A stretch of DNA of 64,000 nucleotides from Geobacter sp. (lineage in GTDB: Bacteria; Desulfobacterota; Desulfuromonadia; Geobacterales; Geobacteraceae). The stretch covers positions 186,001-250,000 of the forward strand of contig POSG01000003.1 in NCBI GenBank assembly GCA_003314535.1, read 5' to 3'. The translations under genes were made by a program, and so were the position numbers. The notes below the pieces were generated by a model. That model was not told the DNA's origin, ran no database searches, and saw only the letters and a list, made by a program, of their open reading frames with translations. This document shows positions 35,991 to 43,675 of this stretch, one piece after another (position 1 is the first letter of the stretch; each line of letters begins with the position of its first letter).

Positions 35991-37055
35991 TCAGTAGAAT
36001 TTCACGATTTGATAAGATGTTGTCCGCTGCGCCGGGACAAATCCGGCGGATGCGACCAGACGAACCATGTGCTCCATGTCCATGCGGAATGAACAGCCCG
36101 CGGCAGCCACCACGTTCTCCTCGAGCATGGTACCGCCCAGGTCGTTGGCGCCGAAAAACAGCGCGACCTGGGCAAGTTCGGCCCCCTGGGTAACCCAGCT
36201 GGCCTGTATATTGGGAATATTGTCCAGAACCAGGCGGGACAGCGCCAACACCCTCAGGTACTCGACCCCGGTGGCCGGAACGCCTCCCAGCTCTGTGTTC
36301 CCCGGCTGATAGGTCCACGGTATGAAGGCGGTGAAACTGCCGCCCCGGGACTGCAGCTCCCTGACGCGGAACAGGTGCTCCACGATGTCCCGCGGTTCCT
36401 CGAGGCTGCCGAACATCATGGTGGCGGTGGTCGGGAGGCCCTGGCGGGCCGCTTCGCCCATCACCGCCGCCCAGTCCTCCCAGCCGATCTTGGAGGGGGA
36501 GATTTGCCTGCGCACCCGGTCGACGAGAATTTCCGCCCCTCCTCCCGGGAGCGAGTCCAGTCCCGCGACTTTCAGGCGTCGAAGCGTCTCGGTCGCGGTC
36601 AGGCCGGAAACGGCGGCAATGTGGACTATTTCCGCAGGGGAAAGGGAATGGATGGTTATTCCGGGAAACCGTTCCCTGATGTTTGAAAAAAGGTCCTCGA
36701 AGAAACCGATGTCAAGCCCGGGGTGCAGCCCGCCCTGCATGAGGAGTTGAGTCCCCCCCTGGTCCCGGAGTTCGCCGATCTTGCGGAAGATATCCTCCCG
36801 CGACAGCAGGTAGGCATCGGGATCTCCCGCATCGCGGTAAAAAGCGCAGAAGCGGCAGCGGGACACGCAGATATTGGTGTAATTCACATTCCGGTCGACC
36901 ACGAAGGTGACGGTCTTTCCGGGATGGAGCCGCCGCCTGACCCCGTCCGCCAGGACCCCCAGCGCAGCCAGCTCTGCCTGCATGAGAAGCGCAAGTGCTT
37001 CGTCGCGGTTGATCTGTTCACCGGATCGTATTTTTTCCCTGACGAAGCCGATCAT
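35991..37055 (-). CDS. mqnC: Cyclic dehypoxanthinylfutalosine synthase
   Basis: A 354-residue radical SAM enzyme of futalosine-route menaquinone synthesis, cyclising dehypoxanthine futalosine. The radical SAM motif is CVSRCRFCAFYRD; MQGGLHPGLDIGFFEDLF, HSLSPAEIVHIA, LDSLPGGGAEILVDRVRR and WTYQPGNTELGG are the family blocks. The ATG at 37055 overlaps the mqnE stop (ATGA); an ORF extending to 37289 is only read-through inside mqnE. Choice of MqnC over its paralogue MqnE rests on PSKIGWEDW and the WTYQPGNT block. Confidence 0.9.
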   Translation of the reverse strand: MIGFVREKIRSGEQINRDEALALLMQAELAALGVLADGVRRRLHPGKTVTFVVDRNVNYTNICVSRCRFCAFYRDAGDPDAYLLSREDIFRKIGELRDQGGTQLLMQGGLHPGLDIGFFEDLFSNIRERFPGITIHSLSPAEIVHIAAVSGLTATETLRRLKVAGLDSLPGGGAEILVDRVRRQISPSKIGWEDWAAVMGEAARQGLPTTATMMFGSLEEPRDIVEHLFRVRELQSRGGSFTAFIPWTYQPGNTELGGVPATGVEYLRVLALSRLVLDNIPNIQASWVTQGAELAQVALFFGANDLGGTMLEENVVAAAGCSFRMDMEHMVRLVASAGFVPAQRTTSYQIVKFY

Positions 37056-38158
37056 TTGCTTTTTTTGCAGCCTTGTTTCGCACCCATCATTTCCCTGTAC
37101 AGCGAATCCCTTTCCACCGGTTCCCTGCCGGCCAGCCTGATCAGCCGTTCTATCTCGTCCCGCCCCAGACCGCGCGGCGAACTCGCCCCGGCCTCGTGGC
37201 CGATCCTCTCCTCCACCACCGTCCCGTCCAGGTCGTTGGCGCCGAATGCAAGCGCCACCTGGGCGATCTTCTCCCCCAGCATGATCCAATAGGCCTTTAT
37301 GTTGTCGAAATTGTCCAGGTAGAGCCTGGCAACGGCAATGGTTTTAAGATCGTCCGCCCCTCTTCGCTCCGCCGTCACATCAAGCCCCAGGGGAGAGTTC
37401 CCGGGCTGGAAGAGGAGCGGTATGAACGCCTGGAAACCGCCGGTCCTGTCCTGGAGTGCCCTGAGCCGCCCCATGTGATCGACCCTGTCCCCATGGGTCT
37501 CGATATGGCCGTACAGCATGGTGGCATTGGAGCGGAGGCCCAAACGGTGCGCCAGTTCCATGATCTCGAGCCAGCGCGCGCCGGAGATCTTGTCGCTGCA
37601 CAGCCTGGACCTGACCGGCTCGGCGAAAATTTCCGCTCCTCCCCCGGGAAGAGAGTCCAAACCGGCCTCCAGCAGCTTTTCCAGCACCGCGGGGACAGGG
37701 AGACCGCTGATGGAGCTCAGGTGGTCGATCTCCACCGCCGTGAATGCCTTCAGGTGCAACCCGGGGACAAGCGACTTCAGGCCCCTGAGCATCTCCAGGT
37801 ACGAATCGAAAGGCAGGTCAGGGTGAAGCCCTCCGACCAGGTGTATCTCCGTTGCGCCATGGGCGGCGGCATCAGCCGCAAGGCCGATTATCCGCTCCAG
37901 GTCCAGGAGGAAGGCGCCCGGGTCGGCCGGGTCCCGTCTGAAGGCACAGAAACGGCAATGGTTGCGGCAGATGTTGGTGTAGTTCACGTGGCGGTTGACG
38001 TTGAAGAAGACCCGGCGGCCGTTGATGCGTGCGTTCCTCTCGGCTGCCAGCTCGCCTATGGCCGCCAGTTCGTCGGACCTGAACAGGAACAGGGCATCGG
38101 CATCGGTCAGGCGCTCGCCGGAGCGCACTTTGCCGGCAATGGAGTCAATTGAAATCAT
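37052..38158 (-). CDS. mqnE: Aminofutalosine synthase
   Basis: A 368-residue radical SAM enzyme that joins the enolpyruvyl compound made by MqnA with SAM to give aminofutalosine. The cluster motif is CRNHCRFCAFRRDP; further blocks are EIHLVGGLHPDLPFDSYLEML, LKAFTAVEIDHL and LDSLPGGGAEIFAEPVR. It overlaps both ubiX (4 bp) and mqnC (4 bp), so the three genes are translationally coupled. Confidence 0.9.
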   Translation of the reverse strand: MISIDSIAGKVRSGERLTDADALFLFRSDELAAIGELAAERNARINGRRVFFNVNRHVNYTNICRNHCRFCAFRRDPADPGAFLLDLERIIGLAADAAAHGATEIHLVGGLHPDLPFDSYLEMLRGLKSLVPGLHLKAFTAVEIDHLSSISGLPVPAVLEKLLEAGLDSLPGGGAEIFAEPVRSRLCSDKISGARWLEIMELAHRLGLRSNATMLYGHIETHGDRVDHMGRLRALQDRTGGFQAFIPLLFQPGNSPLGLDVTAERRGADDLKTIAVARLYLDNFDNIKAYWIMLGEKIAQVALAFGANDLDGTVVEERIGHEAGASSPRGLGRDEIERLIRLAGREPVERDSLYREMMGAKQGCKKSK

Positions 38159-38763
38159 TCAGGCTCCGTCTCCCCCCAGCGCCGGTAGAGCCGGTTTTCA
38201 ATCCCCAGGCAATCAAGCACCTTTCCAACCACGAAACCGACGAGGTCGTCGACCGATCGCGGCCCGTGATAGAAGCCCGGCATTGCCGCCACCATGCTGA
38301 CGCCCATCCTGGCCAGGCGCAGCATGTTTTCCAGGTGAATCTCCGACAGCGGGGTCTCGCGAGGCACCAGCACCACCGGGCGCCTTTCCTTGATCATCAC
38401 GTCGGCGCACCTCTCCAGCAGGTTTCCCGAAATCCCCACGGCGATCCTGGCAACCATTCCCATGGAGCAGGGGCAGACCGCGAGGGCATCCGCAGCGGAA
38501 GAGCCGCTGGCCACGGGCGCCAGCAGGTTGTCTTCGGCAAAAAAGCGAAGCCGTTCCGCCGGAACACGGAAGTGATTGCGCAAAAGCTCTTCCATGCGGC
38601 ACTCGCTCCCCCCCCATTCGAGTCCGTTCTCGGCCCGCAGAACCGCAAGGCCGGCGCTGCTGATGAGCATGTCCAGGTCATGCCCTCCGGCCAGCAGCTC
38701 CTCGCAGAGCCTGAGGCCGTATACCGCACCGGAAGCCCCGGTTATCGCAACGACGATGCGCAT
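38155..38763 (-). CDS. ubiX: Flavin prenyltransferase
   Basis: A 202-residue UbiX/Pad1 enzyme making prenylated FMN, the cofactor of UbiD-type decarboxylases. Motifs: VVAITGASGAVYGLRL at the N-terminus, APVASGSSAADALAVCPCSMGMVARIA in the middle, LVPRETPLSEIHLENML and FYHGPRSVDDLVGFVVGKVLD. In the futalosine route it would serve a UbiD-like decarboxylase, not present in this window. It is followed immediately by mqnE. Confidence 0.93.
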   Translation of the reverse strand: MRIVVAITGASGAVYGLRLCEELLAGGHDLDMLISSAGLAVLRAENGLEWGGSECRMEELLRNHFRVPAERLRFFAEDNLLAPVASGSSAADALAVCPCSMGMVARIAVGISGNLLERCADVMIKERRPVVLVPRETPLSEIHLENMLRLARMGVSMVAAMPGFYHGPRSVDDLVGFVVGKVLDCLGIENRLYRRWGETEPE

Positions 38764-38791
38764 GGAAAACCTTTCAAAAACTTCGGGAATT

Positions 38792-38922
38792 CAGAAGTCA
38801 GGAGTCAGAATTCAGAATAAAAACGAAGATCTTTAACCCGGTGCTTTCCTTCCGATTCCCGGTTTCTTGTTATACGCCTTTCTTCTGGCCCCTGTATTCT
38901 GAATTCTGGCTCCTGAATTCTG
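38792..38922. repeat. CAGAATT/CAGGAGT heptamer repeats, inverted pair
   Basis: Four tandem 7-mers (CAGAAGT, CAGGAGT, CAGAATT, CAGAATA; 38792-38819) face four inverted ones (TATTCTG, AATTCTG, GCTCCTG, AATTCTG; 38895-38922). They could pair as a long hairpin. They fill the ubiX-prenyltransferase gap. The same heptamer is inside fcl at 51444-51478. Confidence 0.8.
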
Positions 38923-38936
38923 CCTTCCGCCTTTCG

Positions 38937-39875
38937 CTATATTTCCATCTCCAGCAGGGTGAACACAAACACCGCAATGCTGATATATCCGTTCATGGTG
39001 AAGAAGGCAGCATCGAGCCGCGTCAGGTCGCCGTCTCTCACGATCCAGTGTTCATATGTCATCAATATACCGGCCAGGGCGACACCGGCCAGATACACGA
39101 CGCCGAGTTCAGCCGGAATGGACAGGTACGCCAGCAGTCCAAGCGCTGCGAGGTGGAAAAACCGCGCGACCCATAGAGAGCCCCTTACACCGAGCCAGGC
39201 AGGTATGGAATGGAGACCTGATGCACGATCGAACTCCATGTCCTTAAGGGCGTAGAGGATGTCGAACCCGGCGACCCACAGCAATACCGCAAGGCCAAGC
39301 ACGAGCGGAGTCTGCTCCACGCCTCCCCTGATGGCGATCCATGCGCCGACGGGAGCCCCGGCCAGGCAGAACCCCAGGACCAGGTGGCTCAATGCGGTAA
39401 AGCGCTTGCAGTATGAATAGAATGCCAGCACAAAAATTACCGCCGGAGCGAGCCGGAAGCAAAGCGGGTTGAGCTGGCGCGCCGCCGCCAGGAACAGGGC
39501 GGCGGATATGCAGACACAGACGGCGACCGTCCCTTTGCCCAGCTCGCCAGCAGGTAGCGCCCGGGAGCGGGTTCGGGGGTTTGCCGCATCTATATCGGCG
39601 TCTATGAGGCGATTCAACCCCATCGCCATGGTCCTTGCGCCTACCATCGCCGCAATGATCCAGAGCAGTTGGATTGTTTCCGGCATGCCCCGCGCCGCGA
39701 GCAGCGCACCGGTCAAGGCAAAGGGAAGCGCAAACACGGTATGGGAGAACTTGATGGCTTCAAGAAATGTCAGGAACGCGCCGAATCGCCCTGCATTCCG
39801 GGAAACCGCCGCTCCACGGACGACTGCGCACTTCATTTCCTTCCCGCTTTTCTCCATATCTGTAGCTGCCACCAT
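38937..39875 (-). CDS. UbiA-family polyprenyltransferase (menaquinone, MqnP-like)
   Basis: An integral membrane prenyltransferase of about 290-312 residues. The UbiA signatures are present: MGLNRLIDADIDAANPRTRSR (first Asp-rich motif, NRLID..D) and ILYALKDMEFDRASGLHSIP (second). About eight hydrophobic segments begin with FSHTVFALPFALTGALLA. Clustering with mqnC, mqnE and ubiX indicates prenylation in menaquinone synthesis. The start is uncertain: ATGs at 39875, 39857 and 39836 are all in frame without a good ribosome site. The gap to ubiX carries heptamer repeats. Confidence 0.85.
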   Translation of the reverse strand: MVAATDMEKSGKEMKCAVVRGAAVSRNAGRFGAFLTFLEAIKFSHTVFALPFALTGALLAARGMPETIQLLWIIAAMVGARTMAMGLNRLIDADIDAANPRTRSRALPAGELGKGTVAVCVCISAALFLAAARQLNPLCFRLAPAVIFVLAFYSYCKRFTALSHLVLGFCLAGAPVGAWIAIRGGVEQTPLVLGLAVLLWVAGFDILYALKDMEFDRASGLHSIPAWLGVRGSLWVARFFHLAALGLLAYLSIPAELGVVYLAGVALAGILMTYEHWIVRDGDLTRLDAAFFTMNGYISIAVFVFTLLEMEI

Positions 39876-40109
39876 GCTGCCGCACAATAGATATCACGCC
39901 CGGAAAGGATGATTCCTCCCCGGAAAAGAGACAATTTATCTTTGTAGCACTTCATAACTGAACTTACAATGGTTTTATCCCCCCACCCCTCGGGCCGGAA
40001 CCGTAACACGAAATCCCCTCCCGCGGCATTCCGGCCCCGATCCCGATGGCACTTTCAGGGTTGCCAGACATTGAAAAACCTTGACATTGTTTATTACGAG
40101 ATTATCCTA

Positions 40110-40308
40110 GTTTTCATCCGGAAACCCACGGTAATGGCTGACAAGGGCACAAACGGGGCTTTCGAGGAGATCGTGATACGGCTTCACTGCAAGATCTCGA
40201 AAACCGGGAAAACGTTTGAAACCGGTAGAACCTCCGACCAGTGAGTCATGAGCCGACAGATTATCACGAGCGACGCGGAAGTTCCGCTTTGGCCCCGGAG
40301 ATACTTCC
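40110..40308 (-). repeat. Structured interspersed repeat A, copy 3
   Basis: Reverse orientation relative to 1880-2070. Inner pairs are kept: TTTCGAG 40160-40166 with CTCGAAAA 40196-40203, and TCGTGATA 40171-40178 with TATCACGA 40262-40269. The boundary arms have changed on both sides (GGCACAAACGG; CCGCTTTGGCC), partly keeping pairing. Its outer end carries GTTTTCATCCGGAAAC (40110-40125). Confidence 0.75.
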
Positions 40309-40357
40309 CGATCTGAAGACAGCATAAGCGTCAATCCGGACTTTCCGGATGAAAACT
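40309..40357. repeat. Palindrome D tail upstream of znuA
   Basis: CATAAGCGTCAATCCGG with palindrome ATCCGGA-ctt-TCCGGAT (40334-40350), nearly identical to 29337-29385. It is about 70 bp upstream of the znuA start; the 39876-40424 gap holds no gene. Confidence 0.7.
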
Positions 40358-40424
40358 ATCCCAGATTCCGTCAGCCCGGAACGGACCGGCAATTTCCTGC
40401 AGATTCCGTCCAGGAAGGCAACCA

Positions 40425-41372
40425 TTGAAAAAAGCAACAGTGGCACTCATCGGCCTGTCCATGGTCCTGCTCCTCTGCCTGTCGTGCAGCGGCAAACGGG
40501 AGGAAACCAAACCGGGGCGCCTGCACATCGTCACCACCCTGTTCCCCCTCTATGACTTCACCAGGGCGGTCGTCGGGGAAAAGGCCGAGGTAATCCTGCT
40601 CCTTCCCCCGGGCATGGAGTCCCACAGCTTCGAACCCAAACCGGACGACATCATCAGGATAAACAAGTCCGACCTGTTCATATTCACCAACCGCTACATG
40701 GAACCCTGGGCAGGCGACATAATCAACGGGCTTGATTCGAAGAAGATCCTCGTGGTGGATGCGAGCCGGGGAGTCGCTTTCCGGCAATCGCAGGGAGGAG
40801 AAGAGCACGGCCGCGAGGGCGCCGGGCACAACCAGGGGGAAGGGAAGGATCCACACATCTGGCTGGATTTCGGCAATGCGCAGAAGATGGTCGACAACAT
40901 TCTTGCGGGAATCGTCGTCAAAGACCCGAAGAATCGCGACTATTACACGGCCAACGCCTCGGTATACAAGGCAAAGCTTGCCGATCTCGACCGGAGATAC
41001 CGGGAAGGGCTGTCCTTGTGCGACAGGAAGATAATCCTCCACGGAGGCCATTTCGCATTCGGCTACCTGGCTGACAGGTACGGGCTCAGGTACGTATCGG
41101 CCTACGCAGTCAGCGCCGACGCAGAGCCGACACCCGCAAGGATTGCCGCGCTGATCGAACAGATGCGCTCCAACGGGCTCCGCTACATCTTTACCGAGGA
41201 ACTGATGGAACCCAGGGTCGCCAGGATCATTGCCCAGGAAACCGGCGCCGGCATTCTCAAGCTCCACGGCGCCCACAACATCGGCAGGGACGAACTCAAA
41301 AGCGGCGCCACTTTCCTGTCCCTCATGGAACAGAATCTTAAGAACCTCAGGACCGGGCTCCAATGCAGGTAA
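40425..41372 (+). CDS. znuA: Zinc ABC transporter substrate-binding protein
   Basis: A 315-residue cluster A-I metal-binding protein, probably a lipoprotein (hydrophobic leader ending LCLSC, C21). Metal ligands expected: H67 (PGMESHSFEP), H144 (KDPHIWLD) and the HGGHFAFGYLADRYGL histidine near 205. A His/Gly/Glu-rich loop (about 123-140, EEHGREGAGHNQGEGK) before H144 is typical of zinc-type ZnuA. It starts at TTG (40425) with AGGAAGG 5-6 bp upstream; no ATG fits. It overlaps znuC by 10 bp. Confidence 0.9.
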   Translation: MKKATVALIGLSMVLLLCLSCSGKREETKPGRLHIVTTLFPLYDFTRAVVGEKAEVILLLPPGMESHSFEPKPDDIIRINKSDLFIFTNRYMEPWAGDIINGLDSKKILVVDASRGVAFRQSQGGEEHGREGAGHNQGEGKDPHIWLDFGNAQKMVDNILAGIVVKDPKNRDYYTANASVYKAKLADLDRRYREGLSLCDRKIILHGGHFAFGYLADRYGLRYVSAYAVSADAEPTPARIAALIEQMRSNGLRYIFTEELMEPRVARIIAQETGAGILKLHGAHNIGRDELKSGATFLSLMEQNLKNLRTGLQCR

Positions 41373-42115
41373 ACGCCATCTCCATAAACGGGCTGTGGTT
41401 CGACTACCACGGCAGCGAGGTACTCAAAGACATCACCTGCGACATAGCTGCGGGGGATTATGTAGGGGTTGTCGGCCCCAACGGCTCCGGGAAAAGCACT
41501 CTGGTACGCTGCATCCTCGGCCTCAACAGGCCTGCCGCCGGGAGCATCACCCTGTTCGGAATTCCCCGCGATTCCTTTGTCGACTGGCGACGCATTGGCT
41601 ACCTGCCACAGGGGCTGCAGATGCTCAACCCCGGCTTCCCTGCCACTGTCCGGGAGATCGTCAGGCTCGGCAGGCTGTCGACGAAGAGCTTCCCCAAACG
41701 CTTCGGCAGGGATGACGCAATTGCAGTGGATAAGGCGCTTGAGCTTATGGCCATCTCCGACATCGGGGACAAGCTGATCGGCGAGCTGTCCGGCGGCCTG
41801 AGACAGAGAACCGTCCTGGCGCGCGCACTCGTCAACGAACCTGACCTTCTCATCCTCGATGAGCCGACCACCGCCCTGGACCCGGACACCAGGGAGAACT
41901 TCTACGCCACCCTCAAGGATCTGAACCTGAACCGCAAGACAACCGTGCTGCTGGTGACCCATGACTCCTCGACCATCGGCCTCTACGCATCCCGGCTCCT
42001 CTACCTGGACAAGAAGATCGTTTTTTACGGAGACTTCCGGGAATTCTGCGAATCTGCAGAGATGACCGGTTTCTTCGGCCTCCAGGGACAGCACCTGATC
42101 TGCCGAAGGCACTGA
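41363..42115 (+). CDS. znuC: Zinc ABC transporter ATP-binding protein
   Basis: A 250-residue ABC ATPase. Walker A is VGPNGSGKST, the Q-loop is YLPQGLQ, the ABC signature is LSGGLRQRTVLARAL, Walker B is LLILDEPTTALD and the switch histidine is in VTHD. It overlaps znuA by 10 bp and precedes znuB by 15 bp. Confidence 0.93.
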   Translation: MQVNAISINGLWFDYHGSEVLKDITCDIAAGDYVGVVGPNGSGKSTLVRCILGLNRPAAGSITLFGIPRDSFVDWRRIGYLPQGLQMLNPGFPATVREIVRLGRLSTKSFPKRFGRDDAIAVDKALELMAISDIGDKLIGELSGGLRQRTVLARALVNEPDLLILDEPTTALDPDTRENFYATLKDLNLNRKTTVLLVTHDSSTIGLYASRLLYLDKKIVFYGDFREFCESAEMTGFFGLQGQHLICRRH

Positions 42116-42130
42116 AAGAGAGGACATACC

Positions 42131-42955
42131 CTGTCAATCGCGGACATTCTACAATATGCCTTCATCCAGCGTGCCCTGCTGGCAGGAACAATGATAGCGG
42201 CGCTCTGTTCAGCCCTGGGCGTGTTCCTGGTGCTGCGCAGGCTCTCCCTCATCGGCGACGGCCTCGCCCACGTCACCTTCGGCAGCGTGGCCCTGGCCCT
42301 TCTCCTCCGCTTCCAGTCAGTCTACACGGCCATCGCCGCCATACCCTGCGTGCTCCTTTCCGCCTTCGGCATCCTCAAGATCGCGGAAAAAGCGCGTATC
42401 TACGGCGACGCGGCCATCGGCATCGTCTCCTCCCTGGGAATCGCCACGGGGATCATGCTGGCAAGCCTCGCCGGAGGCTTCAACGTCGACCTGTTCAGCT
42501 ACCTTTTCGGCAACATTCTGGCCATCAGCAGCGAAGAACTGCTGGTCACAGCCGCGCTCTCTTTCACGGTGCTCCTGACCATCGCCCTTTGCTACAATGA
42601 CCTCCTGGCGATAACCTTCGACGAAGAACTTGCGGCCACCTCGGGCATTAAAGTCGCCCGCATCAACTCCGTCCTTGTTTCCCTTACCGCGCTGACCGTG
42701 GTCCTGGCCATGAAGGTGGTCGGCATCATGCTGATTTCCGCGCTGCTGATCCTGCCGGCGACAACCGCGCTCCAACTGGCCCGCGGCTTCAAGACCGCCA
42801 TCCTTCTAGCCGTAACCCTCGGCATAGCGTCTGTTGCCGGCGGCATCTTCATATCTTTCCTGCTCAATCTCCCGACCGGCGCGACGATCATATTCATAAG
42901 CTTCATTCTTTTCGCCGCGTCTTTCCTCATAAGGAAACTGAGGTCCTTGGGGTAA
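42131..42955 (+). CDS. znuB: Zinc ABC transporter permease, probable CTG start
   Basis: A 274-residue ABC-3 family permease with about eight membrane segments. The conserved N-terminus ILQYAFIQRALLAGTM lies upstream of the first ATG (42191), in frame and with no ATG, GTG or TTG available. The only plausible start is CTG at 42131, with AGAGAGGA 6 bp before it. If translation began at 42191 the protein would be 254 residues and lose most of its first helix. The LSLIGDGLAHVTFGSVAL and GIMLISALLILPATTALQL blocks identify the family. Confidence 0.85.
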   Translation: MSIADILQYAFIQRALLAGTMIAALCSALGVFLVLRRLSLIGDGLAHVTFGSVALALLLRFQSVYTAIAAIPCVLLSAFGILKIAEKARIYGDAAIGIVSSLGIATGIMLASLAGGFNVDLFSYLFGNILAISSEELLVTAALSFTVLLTIALCYNDLLAITFDEELAATSGIKVARINSVLVSLTALTVVLAMKVVGIMLISALLILPATTALQLARGFKTAILLAVTLGIASVAGGIFISFLLNLPTGATIIFISFILFAASFLIRKLRSLG

Positions 42956-42965
42956 ACACATTCCC

Positions 42966-43075
42966 CCCCTCACCCGGGCGTCGCCCACCCTCTCCCTTAA
43001 TGGAGAGGGTACATTCTTGAAACCTTCTCCATCTAGGGAGAAGGTGGCCCAACGGGTCGGATGAGGGGGTCCCTG
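42966..43075. repeat. CCCCTCACCCGGGC inverted-repeat element
   Basis: CCCCTCACCCGGGC at 42966 is mirrored by a degenerate GGGTCGGATGAGGGGG near 43054-43069. The nested hairpins CCCTCTCCC/GGAGAGGG and CCTTCTCC/GGAGAAGG match the element at 27818-27955. Confidence 0.7.
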
Positions 43076-43081
43076 TCAACC

Positions 43082-43122
43082 ACAATGAAAAAGGGCCGGC
43101 TTTCCAAACTCCGGCCCTTTCA
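43082..43122 (-). terminator. Intrinsic terminator of the 81-residue gene
   Basis: AAAGGGCCGG and CCGGCCCTTT arms, with TTTTTC following on the minus strand. It may also serve the znu operon from the other side. Confidence 0.8.
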
Positions 43123-43170
43123 AGCGTATTCACTGGTGTCCGTCCGGAAACTACAGGCAAAAACGCACCC

Positions 43171-43187
43171 TTTCCGGATGGAAACTA
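43171..43187 (-). repeat. Short repeat C supplying a stop codon
   Basis: On the minus strand it reads TAGTTTCCATCCGGAAA; the TAG is the stop codon of the 81-residue gene. A further partial unit, GTCCGGAAAC, is at 43142-43151. Confidence 0.7.
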
Positions 43188-43430
43188 GATTCCGCAGACC
43201 TTGCTGTCCATATGGTCCATGCACGCCCTTGATCCCACGCTTTCAGTGACCACCGTGGCTATTTCCCTTATTTTTTCAAGGTTGTTGACCCTCGTCGCTT
43301 CGGCCAGGTCTTCCTTGATCCTCTTGGGGACGAAATCCTCGGCCAGGTAGACGTTCACCGCATCCCCCCTGGTTATGCGGAGCGATCCGGAATAGTCGAC
43401 AACCGTTCCATCGTCGTATCTGTATGACAT
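43185..43430 (-). CDS. Small conserved protein of unknown function
   Basis: An 81-residue soluble protein, YRYDDGTVVDYSGSLRITRGDAVNVYLAEDFVPKRIKEDL then a helical segment and a C-terminal CMDHMDSKVCGI with two cysteines. No family was recognised, but a strong ribosome site (AAGGAGGTG, 5 bp before ATG 43430), a terminator and normal composition support it as real. It is divergent from radA. Confidence 0.7.
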   Translation of the reverse strand: MSYRYDDGTVVDYSGSLRITRGDAVNVYLAEDFVPKRIKEDLAEATRVNNLEKIREIATVVTESVGSRACMDHMDSKVCGI

Positions 43431-43675
43431 ATCCAGCACCTCCTTCACATATTCAAATTATCGCATATTTTTGCTGCGCTTAACAACAGCCAAAATGGCT
43501 TCAGGACTCAATCCCCCCGTGCTACAAAATTTCTGAAACTTTGCAAAGGCAGCAATTCAGCTCCCATCACCATTGCGAGGCCAGCAGTCGAATCAAGCAT
43601 GGGCACAGCCAGCTTTGTTGACAGGTGGAGCGATTGCGACTAGTATCGGATCATTCCAAACCAGGGGATGCGCCC

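Noticed and set aside
37056-37289. Apparent 78-residue N-terminal extension of mqnC
   Set aside because: It is out-of-frame read-through of mqnE; homology starts at the ATG at 37055 that overlaps the mqnE stop.
37073-38152. Plus-strand frame (359 codons) opposite mqnE
   Set aside because: Antisense to a well-identified radical SAM gene, without ribosome site or domain.
38792-38922. CRISPR-like array
   Set aside because: The repeats are 7-bp tandem and inverted units without spacers, and no cas genes are present.
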